Source: CAVWQV01 sp963757115
GTDB taxonomy: Bacteria; Pseudomonadota; Alphaproteobacteria; Acetobacterales; Acetobacteraceae
DNA length: 64,000 nucleotides
Direction of reading: 5' to 3'
Assembly: GCA_963757115.1 (NCBI GenBank)
Contig: CAVWQV010000017.1
Coordinates: 3,124-67,123, forward strand
Made by a program: the position numbers and the translations under genes. The notes under the pieces were generated by a model, which saw only the letters and a list, made by a program, of their open reading frames with translations, did not search any database and had not been told where the DNA came from. This document shows, piece by piece, positions 8,567 through 16,512 of this stretch (position 1 is its first letter; each line of letters begins with the position of its first letter).

Positions 8567-9558
8567 TCCGGCACCAGATGGCAGGCCGCGTTCATGCGGT
8601 CGCGTCCGCCCCAGGCGTATTTGTAGCGCTCGCCGCCACGCAGGAAATGTGCCTCGCGACGACCCTCGCGCACGGCTTCCTCAAGCATCGCGCCCAGCAG
8701 TAGCGTTCCCGGGCTTTGATGCCCGAACGCCGTATCGTAGCCGCTGAGATAGAACAGAATGCGCTGGCTGCCCCCGAGCAGCGCATAGCACGCGGCGGCC
8801 ATCTGTCCGCACAGCGACAACGCCTGGAGCCGCAAGATGCCGGCGGCGAGCAGCAGCGGCGCCGCCTCGCGGTGGAATGCGCGTACGTGCGGATCGCCGA
8901 GCACTCCGTTGCCCGACCAGCGCGCCTCATGGAGGCGGAAGAAGCCGTCAAGCAGCGTGGGCAGGTTTTCGGTTGTTGCAACGGCAATGGTGGCGCCGCC
9001 GACCCGTTCGGCGCGATGCCGGTTCATGCGCAGCTTGCGATGCGTCGCCGCCGGAATGCACCCGCGCACCCCGTCGACGCTCGGCGGCAAATCGAGGACG
9101 GGGCAGGGATCGGTCTGACGCCATGCCGCCGCCGGCGAGGTCGCGGAGCGAAGCGAGGCATCCGGCGGCACGTCGATCAAGTCGCAGGCGGTCACAGCGT
9201 CCGTGGCAGCGTGGCGGAGTGCCGCGTCAAGCAGAACGCGGGCCGTGTCCGGCGGCGCCTCCGGCGCGAGCAGCGCGTCCTGATAGTCGGTCAGCCCAGC
9301 GCCCATCGGCAGCAGTTTGCGCCCCTCCTGCTCCTCCAGCACGTAAAGCGGCAACACGCCCACGAGGGCGCCGTTCTCTCGCAAGGTAGCGACCCGAGGG
9401 GCCCCGGTACCAAACCCGCGCCACCAGGGCATCAGCCATCGAGGCGACTGGAACGGCCCCGCCTCCGGAGTCCGCGCCCACAAGCGATCCCACTCCGGCT
9501 CCAGACCGGCCAACGCCGCATCCGTGGCGACGAGCGCCACGTCAGCTTTTGTCGTCAA
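8563..9558 (-). CDS. GNAT/FemAB-fold acyltransferase, CelD/BioF2-like
   Basis: This 331-residue protein resembles the double-GNAT acyltransferases associated with exopolysaccharide loci (Acetyltransf_6, CelD-like). Seen: an N-terminal FQSPRWLMPWWRGFG region and THRKLRMNRHRAERVGG followed by FFRLHEARWSGNG. Near the C-terminus FYLSGYDTAFGHQSPGTLLL and ERYKYAWGG are the typical conserved blocks. The TTG start at 9558 overlaps the stop of the upstream glycosyltransferase (TTGA); GTG 9540 is an alternative. It probably acylates a sugar or amine during glycan assembly, which is inference from the family and the operon. Confidence 0.75.
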   Translation of the reverse strand: MTTKADVALVATDAALAGLEPEWDRLWARTPEAGPFQSPRWLMPWWRGFGTGAPRVATLRENGALVGVLPLYVLEEQEGRKLLPMGAGLTDYQDALLAPEAPPDTARVLLDAALRHAATDAVTACDLIDVPPDASLRSATSPAAAWRQTDPCPVLDLPPSVDGVRGCIPAATHRKLRMNRHRAERVGGATIAVATTENLPTLLDGFFRLHEARWSGNGVLGDPHVRAFHREAAPLLLAAGILRLQALSLCGQMAAACYALLGGSQRILFYLSGYDTAFGHQSPGTLLLGAMLEEAVREGRREAHFLRGGERYKYAWGGRDRMNAACHLVPE

Positions 9559-10601
9559 GCTGCCGTCCGCCGCGCCAGCGCGCCATAGCGGGCGAAGTAG
9601 GCCTCCACCATCGCCGCTTGCGAAAAGCGCGTCCGTGCGGCGGTCCGGCAGGTGGCGGGGTCGATCCCGGCGGCGAGCCGTATCGCGTCCGCCATCTCGG
9701 TTGCGTTGGAAACGAGGTAGCCCGTGCGACCGTGCTCGACGATTTCGCGGAGCGCGCCGGCGGGAAACGCAATCACCGGCGTGCCGGAGGCGAGCGCCTC
9801 CATGGCGACGAGCGAGCTGGTCTCCGGAGCGAGGCTCGGCACTAGCAGGCAGCGTGCCGCAGCCAGCAGCCGGCGCTTCCGCCGAAAGCCGAGCGGGCCA
9901 AGGAAGCGCCGTCGCGCGTCGAGCCGAGGGCGCACCTCCTGCTCGAAATACGCAGAATGCTCGGGATAGGGAAACACCGTCCCGCCTATCAGCAACGGAA
10001 CGTCGGCCTGGCGCGCGGCGTCCAACGCGAGATGCACGCCCTTCTCCGGACAGATCCGCGTGAGCATCAGCGCAAAACTCCGCCGCGCATGGACCGATCG
10101 CGCGAATTGCTCGAGCGCCACCCCGTTGATGATGGGCGACAACAAGCGCGCGTTTGGCGGGCAGGCGGCCTGCTGGGCGAGCGAGACGCAGTTCAGCCAC
10201 GTATCGGGCCGGGTGGGCGCAAGCGCGTGCTGCGGATACCAGTCTGGTGGCAAATGAAGGGTGGCGAGCGCTGGGGGCCCGGGTGGCGGCAGGGTGGCCT
10301 CGAAATCGATGCCGTGCATGTGCACGACATCGACGGGTTCACGTCGCACCGTCTCGGCAACGGCATGTCGCATCGCGGCCTGGGCACCCCGCTTCTGCGG
10401 CTCGTCGATCGGATCGGCCGGTGCCGGTGCGCCGACCACTAGTTCGCCCGCCGCCGCCGAGCCGGCGCAGGCGACCACGATCGAGCGATAGCCGCGCGCG
10501 ACGAGTGCGGCATCGAGTGCCGCCAGCACTTGCTCGGCCCCTCCAACCGCGTCCGGCCCGACCGGGGCCAGCGAGTAGCCCACGCTCAGCACGGTCAACA
10601 T
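9555..10601 (-). CDS. Glycosyltransferase family 4 (GT-B)
   Basis: The 348-residue protein is a retaining GT4-type transferase. It starts MLTVLSVGYSLAPVGPDAVGG, a glycine-rich donor/acceptor loop. DVVHMHGIDF is the usual first-domain strand. In the second domain LMLTRICPEKGVHLALDAAR and the E-x7-E motif around ETSSLVAME, followed by ALASGTPVIAF, mark the nucleotide-sugar site. It is spaced five bases after the glycosidase-like gene and overlaps the next gene by four, so it is cotranslated with the rest of the operon. Confidence 0.88.
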   Translation of the reverse strand: MLTVLSVGYSLAPVGPDAVGGAEQVLAALDAALVARGYRSIVVACAGSAAAGELVVGAPAPADPIDEPQKRGAQAAMRHAVAETVRREPVDVVHMHGIDFEATLPPPGPPALATLHLPPDWYPQHALAPTRPDTWLNCVSLAQQAACPPNARLLSPIINGVALEQFARSVHARRSFALMLTRICPEKGVHLALDAARQADVPLLIGGTVFPYPEHSAYFEQEVRPRLDARRRFLGPLGFRRKRRLLAAARCLLVPSLAPETSSLVAMEALASGTPVIAFPAGALREIVEHGRTGYLVSNATEMADAIRLAAGIDPATCRTAARTRFSQAAMVEAYFARYGALARRTAA

Positions 10602-10606
10602 CGGAG

Positions 10607-11494
10607 CTAGCCCGCGTAACGGCGGATCATCGCGGCGCAGAATTCGGCGAAGGCCTCAGGCCGCTTCGGAGGTGCGGTGTGGTGCTCCCAAATTCCCTCG
10701 TGCTCGGGTGTAAAGCAGAACGTCAACGTCACATCGAACGGCTCCAGCGCTTTCATCTGCCGGTCGAACCACCGGAGCGCGTCGGGGCGGAACCAGTCTG
10801 CCCAACTCAGCCCTGTGCGGAGGTAGGTGACGCCGAGATCGCCCAGCCAACGCACGGCATCCTCCAGGCGATGGTCCTCGAAATGGAACCATTGACAAAT
10901 GCCTAGCGCGGGCGTGAACGCCGGGAAGGCATGCGCGGCCAGCTTCGGCCGCCCATGCTCGTCAAGCAGCCCCATATGGAAATGTCGGTAGTAGGAGGAG
11001 CCTTCCGCCTCCTTGTGGCGCGTCGTGGCCGGCCAGGCGGCCGGAAGGTCGTAAAGACTGTACCAGTGGATGCGCGGCGAGCGCCCGATCAACAGTTCTG
11101 CGCTGCGTCGCAGGCCCCATTCCTGCACCTCCTCAGCGCCGAAGCTCGAAATGCCGACTTCGGAAACCCAGACCGGCAGGTGCGTCGCCGCCGCGATCGT
11201 TTCGACTTTCTCCGGCCACTCGTCGATCGTCCAATGGTTCCAATCGAGTGGAAACCCGTGCACCGCGACGCCGTCGAGATCCTCCATCACGCCGTAGCTG
11301 GCCATCAGCCGCACGAAATCGGGGTCTATCGGCGACATGCCGCCGAGCACGCGCGGCAGGCCCGGGCGCTCCGCGGCGATCGCCTGGCCCGCAAGCCTCG
11401 CCATGCGGGCGAACACCGCCCAGCGTGGATCGTTTTCGAAATCCCAGTGCGACTTGTTGTTGGGCTCGTTCCAGATCATCGCCGCTTCGATCAC
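10607..11494 (-). CDS. Clan GH-A glycosidase-like protein (GH39/beta-xylosidase type), apparently circularly permuted
   Basis: The 295-residue protein carries both catalytic signatures of clan GH-A barrels: WNEPNN with E10 as the expected acid/base (strand 4), and WVSEVG with E112 as the expected nucleophile (strand 7). The order is odd. The protein starts at strand 4, and residues ~195-295 (GICQWFHFED, VTYLRTGLSWADW, FDVTLTFCFTPE, FAEFCAAMIRRYAG) look like strands 1-3, which normally precede WNEP. The GTG start at 11494 overlaps the stop of the upstream methyltransferase (GTGA), so no missing N-terminal exon-like piece is expected. There is no signal peptide, so it acts in the cytoplasm, perhaps on a lipid- or inositol-linked oligosaccharide (inference). 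Confidence 0.7.
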   Translation of the reverse strand: MIEAAMIWNEPNNKSHWDFENDPRWAVFARMARLAGQAIAAERPGLPRVLGGMSPIDPDFVRLMASYGVMEDLDGVAVHGFPLDWNHWTIDEWPEKVETIAAATHLPVWVSEVGISSFGAEEVQEWGLRRSAELLIGRSPRIHWYSLYDLPAAWPATTRHKEAEGSSYYRHFHMGLLDEHGRPKLAAHAFPAFTPALGICQWFHFEDHRLEDAVRWLGDLGVTYLRTGLSWADWFRPDALRWFDRQMKALEPFDVTLTFCFTPEHEGIWEHHTAPPKRPEAFAEFCAAMIRRYAG

Positions 11495-12264
11495 CCGCCC
11501 GCTCCGTTGCCCCGCGCCGGATACACCGCGCCGTAGCCGTCGATCGGACGTTCCGAGCGGCGGCAGATGAACACCTCGTCCTCCGGATGGCTCAGCACGG
11601 CGAAGCCAGCGCTGCGCAGCATTGCCTCCGAGCAGGCGCGGTTCGGCGCCCACCAATTGGTCGGGTCGTGCGCATACTCGCGCTCGATGAAGTGCAGCTT
11701 GGGATACCCCGGATCATCGAAGATGTCGGTTTGCCAGAACTCGTAGTCGGGCTCGAAGTCGAGCACCCGGTCGCTGCCGCGCTGCATCGACTGGAAAACT
11801 AGGAGATCGCGCGCTACGTGCTCGTGGATGAGATCGAGCGCCAGCAGCGGATGGCGCAGGTGATAGAGCACGCCGATGAAGAACACGATATCGAACCGCT
11901 GGCCGAGCGCGCCCACGTCGTAGACGGACAAGCGGCGGAACTCGATGTCGAGCCCCTCCACCTCGGCCGCGAACCGGGCCTGCGCGAGATAGTCTTCGTC
12001 GAAGTCGATGCCGAGCACGTGCGCCGCGCCACGGCGCTTCATCTCCATGGCGTAGAACCCGCCATTGCAGCCGATATCGAGCACTGACCTGCCGGCGAGA
12101 TCCTGCGGCAGCGCGCCCGCGAAGCGTTGCCACTTAATCCTTGGATAGTCACCCAGGAAGTGCTCCGGGGCGGTGCTGACGCCCTTGAGGTCAAGATTGT
12201 GGAACCACGGCCCCAGTGCTTCAGCCCGCGCCCGGATGCGCTCGGGCGTCCAGGCCTCGCTCAT
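11491..12264 (-). CDS. SAM-dependent methyltransferase, TIGR04290 (Rta_06860) type
   Basis: The 257-residue protein begins MSEAWTPERIRARAEALGPW and has motif I VLDIGCNGGFYAMEMKRRGA. FIGVLYHLRHPLLALDLI follows, as in the CmoB-like group. WWAPNRACSEAMLRSAGF and EVFICRR match what I recall of TIGR04290, a family found in glycan clusters with unknown substrate. The ATG at 12264 lies inside the 3' end of the nucleotidyltransferase frame. The stop overlaps the start of the glycosidase-like gene (GTGA). It is a core member of the coupled operon. Confidence 0.8.
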   Translation of the reverse strand: MSEAWTPERIRARAEALGPWFHNLDLKGVSTAPEHFLGDYPRIKWQRFAGALPQDLAGRSVLDIGCNGGFYAMEMKRRGAAHVLGIDFDEDYLAQARFAAEVEGLDIEFRRLSVYDVGALGQRFDIVFFIGVLYHLRHPLLALDLIHEHVARDLLVFQSMQRGSDRVLDFEPDYEFWQTDIFDDPGYPKLHFIEREYAHDPTNWWAPNRACSEAMLRSAGFAVLSHPEDEVFICRRSERPIDGYGAVYPARGNGAGG

Positions 12265-13040
12265 GCCGTGGCCCCGGCAATTCGCGCCCGGCGCGCGGCT
12301 GCAGCGGTGATGCGTGCCGCCCTTCCAGGAGCGCGATCGCTTCACGATAGCCGTGCAACGTCCCCACATCGACGTAGCTTTCGCCGGCGCGCACGCCCCA
12401 AGCCTCGCCACCTGCGGCAAGCCACGCATTCACCAGAGTGCCGATGAACGCGTCGGCGCGATGGCGCTGCACCCAAAGCGCGTGCAAGCGGTGCAGGATG
12501 GCGCCCGGCATCTTGAACGCGCCCCAAATCCAGTGCGAGGCCGCATCCGCCGATTTCACCTGGATGCGCAGCACGCGCCCGGCGCCGTCGGTCTCCACCG
12601 CGTCGAACAGCTCCGGACGTTGCACCGGAAACAATAGAAAGGACAGTCGGTCTCCAGGCAGGTGCCGAAGCGCGTCCTCGGGGAACCAGATCGTGTCAGG
12701 CAGCCCCACGATCACCGGTTCGTCCGGCGCCAATCAGCGGGAGCGCGCGAAACACGGCGTCGCACAAGCCCGCCGCCTGATCCTGCACCACATAGGCGAT
12801 GCTCGCTCCGGCGAGGGAACCGCCGTAATATTGCAGGATGTCGGACTTTCCGGGAGAGATCACGAAACAGATCTTGCCGGCTCCCGCGTGCACCATGCGA
12901 TCCACCAGGTACTCGCTGACGGCGCGCGGCCGTTCGGCGCCGGCGTGATCGAGCCAGCTTCCCACTGGTAGCAGTTCCTTGGAAAACGCCAGCGGTTGGA
13001 TGCGCGTGCCATTCCCCGCCGCCGGAACGATGCCCCACAT
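12221..13040 (-). CDS. Sugar-1-phosphate nucleotidyltransferase, one frameshift
   Basis: This activates a sugar phosphate to an NDP-sugar. The N-terminal signature MWGIVPAAGNGTRIQPLAFS (G-x-G-T-R) and KELLPVG are typical of glucose-1-phosphate uridylyl/thymidylyltransferases. Residues up to DAVFRALPLIGAG are in one frame and DEPVIVGLPDTIWFPEDAL onward in another; a single indel near 12730 joins them. The protein ends after ESYVDVGTLHGYREAIALLEG and overlaps the next gene by ~44 bases. It starts directly after the expected end of the CgeB-type gene. The product sugar nucleotide probably feeds the glycosyltransferases of this operon. Confidence 0.75.
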
Positions 13041-13041
13041 C

Positions 13042-14137
13042 TCACGCCTCCTCGCTGATGGTATCGTTCGACAAGGCGAGACTCCAGTGCTGTCACTAAC
13101 GCGCGCGCGCGCCGGGCTGCGCTGTGCTCGTCAAGCACGCGCGCGCGGGCGCGGGCCGCGATCTCGACCAACTCGCCGTCGGGCAGCGCCAGTGCCGCAA
13201 GCGCCGCTTCGGTGTTGTCCGCCGCCAGGATTTCGCTTCCCGGCGAGAGAAACTCCTCCAGGCCTTGCCATCGATCGCTGAGGATCGGGGCACCACAAGC
13301 GGCGGCCTCGAACAGCCGGCCGGACGGGCACCAACCCATCGCCGCCATGGCCTGCCGCGTCACGTTCAAGGTGAGGCGCGACGAGGCATAGAATGGCGGG
13401 TGCTCCGCCGGGGGCAGGTGGCGCACAAAGAAGATGTTGGCCGTCCAGGGAAAGCTGTGGGGATACTGTGCGCCGGCAATCACGAAGCGCTCGCCCGGCA
13501 GGCGGCGGGCCGGTTCGACGAACAACGCCTCAAGCGCCGCCTGACGGTCCTCAGCGTAGGTGCCGATGTACGAAAGATGAGCGCGATACCCGGGCCGGAG
13601 TTCTGCCGGACGGTGCGCGTCCGGATCGACGGAGCCGTAGAGCGGGACCGATTTGCGGGCACCCAGCCGGGTCTGCAACAGCCGGAGCGCCGGACCGCCC
13701 GTGTAGCTGAGGGCGAGATGGTAATCGCGCAGCCCGTGCGGTCCCACATAGTCGACGGGCTCGCCGCGCGCCAAGCGAGACAACGTCACCGGCGTATCGA
13801 GATCGTAGAAGCAGCGCACGACGCCGGCATGCTCGCAAAGCAGGGTCTCCGCGCCGAGCGCGTCCGGGCAGTAGGACGTCACGATGCCGACGTCGCTCGT
13901 CGCGACCGCCGCGCGTGCCGTCGGCAGCACATCGGCCCAATTGCCGTAGAATACCAGTCGGCCACCGGCGGGAAGTGCGAGGAGGTCGCGGTTGGCGGCG
14001 TAGTATGGGACGTCGCGCTCAAAAAACGTGACGTGGTGGCCCTGGTCGGCCAGTGCGCGGATTAGCCCTCGCCAAAGCGTCGCGTGCCCGTTGCCCCAGG
14101 TCGAGCTGACGGACAGCCCGAATATCGTGATCCTCAT
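13042..14137 (-). CDS. CgeB-family glycosyltransferase, probable frameshift near the end
   Basis: This ~365-residue protein starts MRITIFGLSVSSTWGNGHAT and has the GT-B layout of CgeB-type spore/capsule glycosyltransferases. Seen: SYTGGPALRLLQTRLGA, HLSYIGTYAEDRQAALEALF and GWCPSGRLFEAAACGAPILSD. The frame as given runs on to 12860 across the start of the next gene. Shifting one base near 13085 instead gives an end SNDTISEEA with TGA at 13042-13044, two bases from the next ATG (13040), which I consider the true end. It is the first gene of the eight-gene operon; a phosphatase gene lies 91 bases upstream. Confidence 0.8.
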
Positions 14138-14228
14138 GCGCGGCGCGACTTCGTCTCCGTCCCGGGCGGGTCACCGCACGGGCCCGATTAGAATGAGGCA
14201 AGTTCGATTCCGTTGCCACCGGAAAAGC

Positions 14229-14873
14229 TCAGCCACCGAGCAGCGTGCGAACCTCGTCAAGACCGGCCACGATCCGAACCGATCGCGCCCGGACTGAGTC
14301 GTTCGGTGCCAGGGTGTCCGTCACCATGACGGGCAGCATGCCGGCAAGCCACGCGCCGGCGATGCCGGGCTCGGAGTTTTCGAGGGCGAGGCAACGGCGC
14401 GGTGAAACGCTCATTTCGCGCGCCGCCGACACAAACACATCGGGGTAGGGTTTGCCTCGCGATACGTCGTCGCGCGTCACGACCGCGTCGAAGCGGTGCC
14501 ATAGCGCCGTCGCTTGGAGGTGCGCCTCGGCTGTCTTGCGCGATGCGGTTGTCGCAACAGCCTTGCGGAGATTGAGCTGATCGAAATAGTGCAGCAACCG
14601 CGACACGCCCGGCTTGGTGCGAAGGCCATCGCCGACCCGCTCGGCGCGCTTCAGGTAATACGCCTCGCGCAACGCTTCCCAGGGAAACTCCCGACCATAT
14701 CGCTGGCGGAGCACGGGGCCCCGCTCGCGCGTGGCAAGGCCGACCAAGCCGGCGTAGACAGTGGGCGGGATGGCTAGGCCGAGCGAGACTGCCGCAGCCA
14801 TGAAAGCGTCCCGATAGATTGTTTCAGTGTCGAGCAGCGTGCCGTCCATGTCGAAGACGACCGCGTCCACCAT
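14229..14873 (-). CDS. HAD superfamily phosphatase (subfamily IA)
   Basis: The 214-residue protein contains the catalytic DxD motif at its start (VVFDMDGTLLDTE), a helical cap, VATTASRKTAEAHL (motif II threonine region), SRGKPYPDVFV (motif III lysine) and LENSEPGIAGA (motif IV). It resembles beta-phosphoglucomutase/phosphatase enzymes of the GPH group. I prefer the ATG at 14873; an in-frame ATG at 14927 would add 18 residues with no family match. It lies upstream of the glycan operon on the same strand and may share its promoter. The substrate is probably a sugar phosphate. Confidence 0.82.
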   Translation of the reverse strand: MVDAVVFDMDGTLLDTETIYRDAFMAAAVSLGLAIPPTVYAGLVGLATRERGPVLRQRYGREFPWEALREAYYLKRAERVGDGLRTKPGVSRLLHYFDQLNLRKAVATTASRKTAEAHLQATALWHRFDAVVTRDDVSRGKPYPDVFVSAAREMSVSPRRCLALENSEPGIAGAWLAGMLPVMVTDTLAPNDSVRARSVRIVAGLDEVRTLLGG

Positions 14874-15040
14874 GACCGTGTTCGTCTGCGGCGGCACGCG
14901 ATCCCGCGACTTGGCGAGCGCTCCCATGGATATGTCCTATGGCCATCGCTGGAACGCAACGTCATGGTCCGAGTTGCCTCCCATTGCCAAGAACAGCCAC
15001 TTGTCTTGTGATGGTGGCATATAGAGGGAGGGTCGCCGCA

Positions 15041-15826
15041 ATGCGTTGGGTTCGGTTCGAGGCCGACGGCGATGACCGCTACGGCATCGTGGAGGAAGAT
15101 ACGGTCCAGCCGGTTGCCGGCTCGCCGTTCGCGCACTGGGAGCGTCACGGGGGCAGTGTGCCGCTCGCGCAGGTGAAACTGCTCGTGCCCGTGGTGCCGC
15201 GCACCTTCTACGCCTGTGGTCTTAACTACGAGGAGCATATCCGCGCGGTTGCGGAGAAGATCGGGCAACCGCCGCATCTGCCTACCCAGCCCGACGTTGG
15301 CTATCGCGCGAACAACGCGCTGATCCCGCACGGCGAGACCATCGTCATTCCGGCGGACGCGACCGATAAAGTGCAGTACCAGGGCGAACTGGTCGTGGTG
15401 ATCGGCCGCACCGCCAAGAACGTGGCGGAAGCCGACGCGCTTTCATACGTCCTCGGCTATACTATTGGCAACGACGTCAGCGAGCGGAGCTGGCAGAAGA
15501 GCGACCGCACGTTGTGGCGGGCCAAGAACACGGACACGTTCAAGCCGATGGGGCCGTGGATCGAAACCGATGTGCGGCTGGACGATCTGGTCACGAAAAT
15601 CCGGCTGAACGGTCGCGAACTGATCGAGTTTGCGACCAATCACATGATCTTCGGCGTCGAGCGCTATATCGCTACCATCAGCCGCTACATCACCCTGCAT
15701 CCGGGCGACGTCATCTGGATGGGGACGGAAGGCGAAACCGCCGACATGCGGCATGGAGATATCGTAGAAGTGGAGATCGCCGGCATCGGCACATTGCGCA
15801 ATCCCGTGGTGCGGGAAGCTAGATAG
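15041..15826 (+). CDS. Fumarylacetoacetate hydrolase family protein
   Basis: The 261-residue protein belongs to the FAH/2-oxopent-4-enoate hydratase fold. Seen: FYACGLNYEEHI, KVQYQGELVVVIGRTAKNV (metal-ligand glutamate), GNDVSERSWQKS and FKPMGPWI, and PGDVIWMGTEGETADM near the end. Members cleave carbon-carbon bonds or hydrate/decarboxylate ring-fission products in aromatic degradation. The ATG at 15041 has AGGGAGGG upstream. It is divergent from the HAD gene; the 167-base gap between them must hold both promoters, though I see no clear consensus. Confidence 0.85.
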   Translation: MRWVRFEADGDDRYGIVEEDTVQPVAGSPFAHWERHGGSVPLAQVKLLVPVVPRTFYACGLNYEEHIRAVAEKIGQPPHLPTQPDVGYRANNALIPHGETIVIPADATDKVQYQGELVVVIGRTAKNVAEADALSYVLGYTIGNDVSERSWQKSDRTLWRAKNTDTFKPMGPWIETDVRLDDLVTKIRLNGRELIEFATNHMIFGVERYIATISRYITLHPGDVIWMGTEGETADMRHGDIVEVEIAGIGTLRNPVVREAR

Positions 15827-15895
15827 GCCGGCGAGCGGGGCCCGCACTTCGTTCTAAGAACGGACCATTGCGCGACGGGACCGAACCATGTCACA

Positions 15896-15938
15896 CTGCT
15901 GGGCGGGCACGACCGCCACGAAGCGGCGGCCCCAGCAG
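15896..15938 (+). promoter_or_regulatory. Hairpin just upstream of the cupin gene
   Basis: CTGCTGGG (15896-15903) can pair with CCCAGCAG (15931-15938). The right arm runs into the AGGGAG ribosome binding site of the next gene (ATG 15949), so the structure could hold that site closed. The loop is GC-rich with further partial pairing. This is a sequence observation only. Confidence 0.3.
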
Positions 15939-15948
15939 GGAGATATCC

Positions 15949-16410
15949 ATGCGATTAACGTCGCTTGCGCTGGCAGTGGGTCTGGCTGGCGGGTTTGTCG
16001 GCTCGGCTCACCCCGCCCAGGTCGACCTCGTTCCTGGATCCGACGCTGTCAAATGGGGTCCCGCGCCGCCCGCGTTTCCAAAGGGCGCGGAGATCGCCGT
16101 ATTGTCTGGGAATCCGTTCGCGTCCGGGCCGTACGTTGTGCGTCTCAAGATGCCGGCCAACTATCAGATACCAGCGCATCACCACCCGACAACCGAGAAC
16201 GTCACGATAATTTCAGGAAGGTTCCATGCGGGCATGGGCGATAAGCTCGACCGCAAGAACGCCCAGGACTTCGGCCCGGGCGGCTTTGTTGCAATGCCTG
16301 CCGGTATGAACCACTACGCCTGGGCCGCTGGCGAGACCGTCGTGCAAGTGCACGGCGACGGACCCTTCGAAATCGTCTACGCCAATTCGGCGGACGACCC
16401 GAGGAAGTAA
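15949..16410 (+). CDS. Secreted cupin-domain protein
   Basis: The 153-residue protein starts with a signal peptide (MRLTSLALAVGLAGGFVGSA). A single cupin domain follows, with motif 1 IPAHHHPTTENVTIISGRF supplying the metal-binding histidines and glutamate, and motif 2 MPAGMNHYAWAAGETVVQVH. It resembles the small periplasmic DUF4437/cupin_2 proteins of proteobacteria; no reaction is assigned. The ATG at 15949 follows AGGGAG. It is 122 bases after the FAH-family gene on the same strand. Confidence 0.78.
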   Translation: MRLTSLALAVGLAGGFVGSAHPAQVDLVPGSDAVKWGPAPPAFPKGAEIAVLSGNPFASGPYVVRLKMPANYQIPAHHHPTTENVTIISGRFHAGMGDKLDRKNAQDFGPGGFVAMPAGMNHYAWAAGETVVQVHGDGPFEIVYANSADDPRK

Positions 16411-16512
16411 GGAATTCGGCGGACTGGCGGCGCTGGCCCCAGCTCGGGGCCGCAGCAGCGAGCCTGACCGAGGCAAGCCATCAACGCGTCTTTTTCCGTG
16501 GCGCACGCCTGT

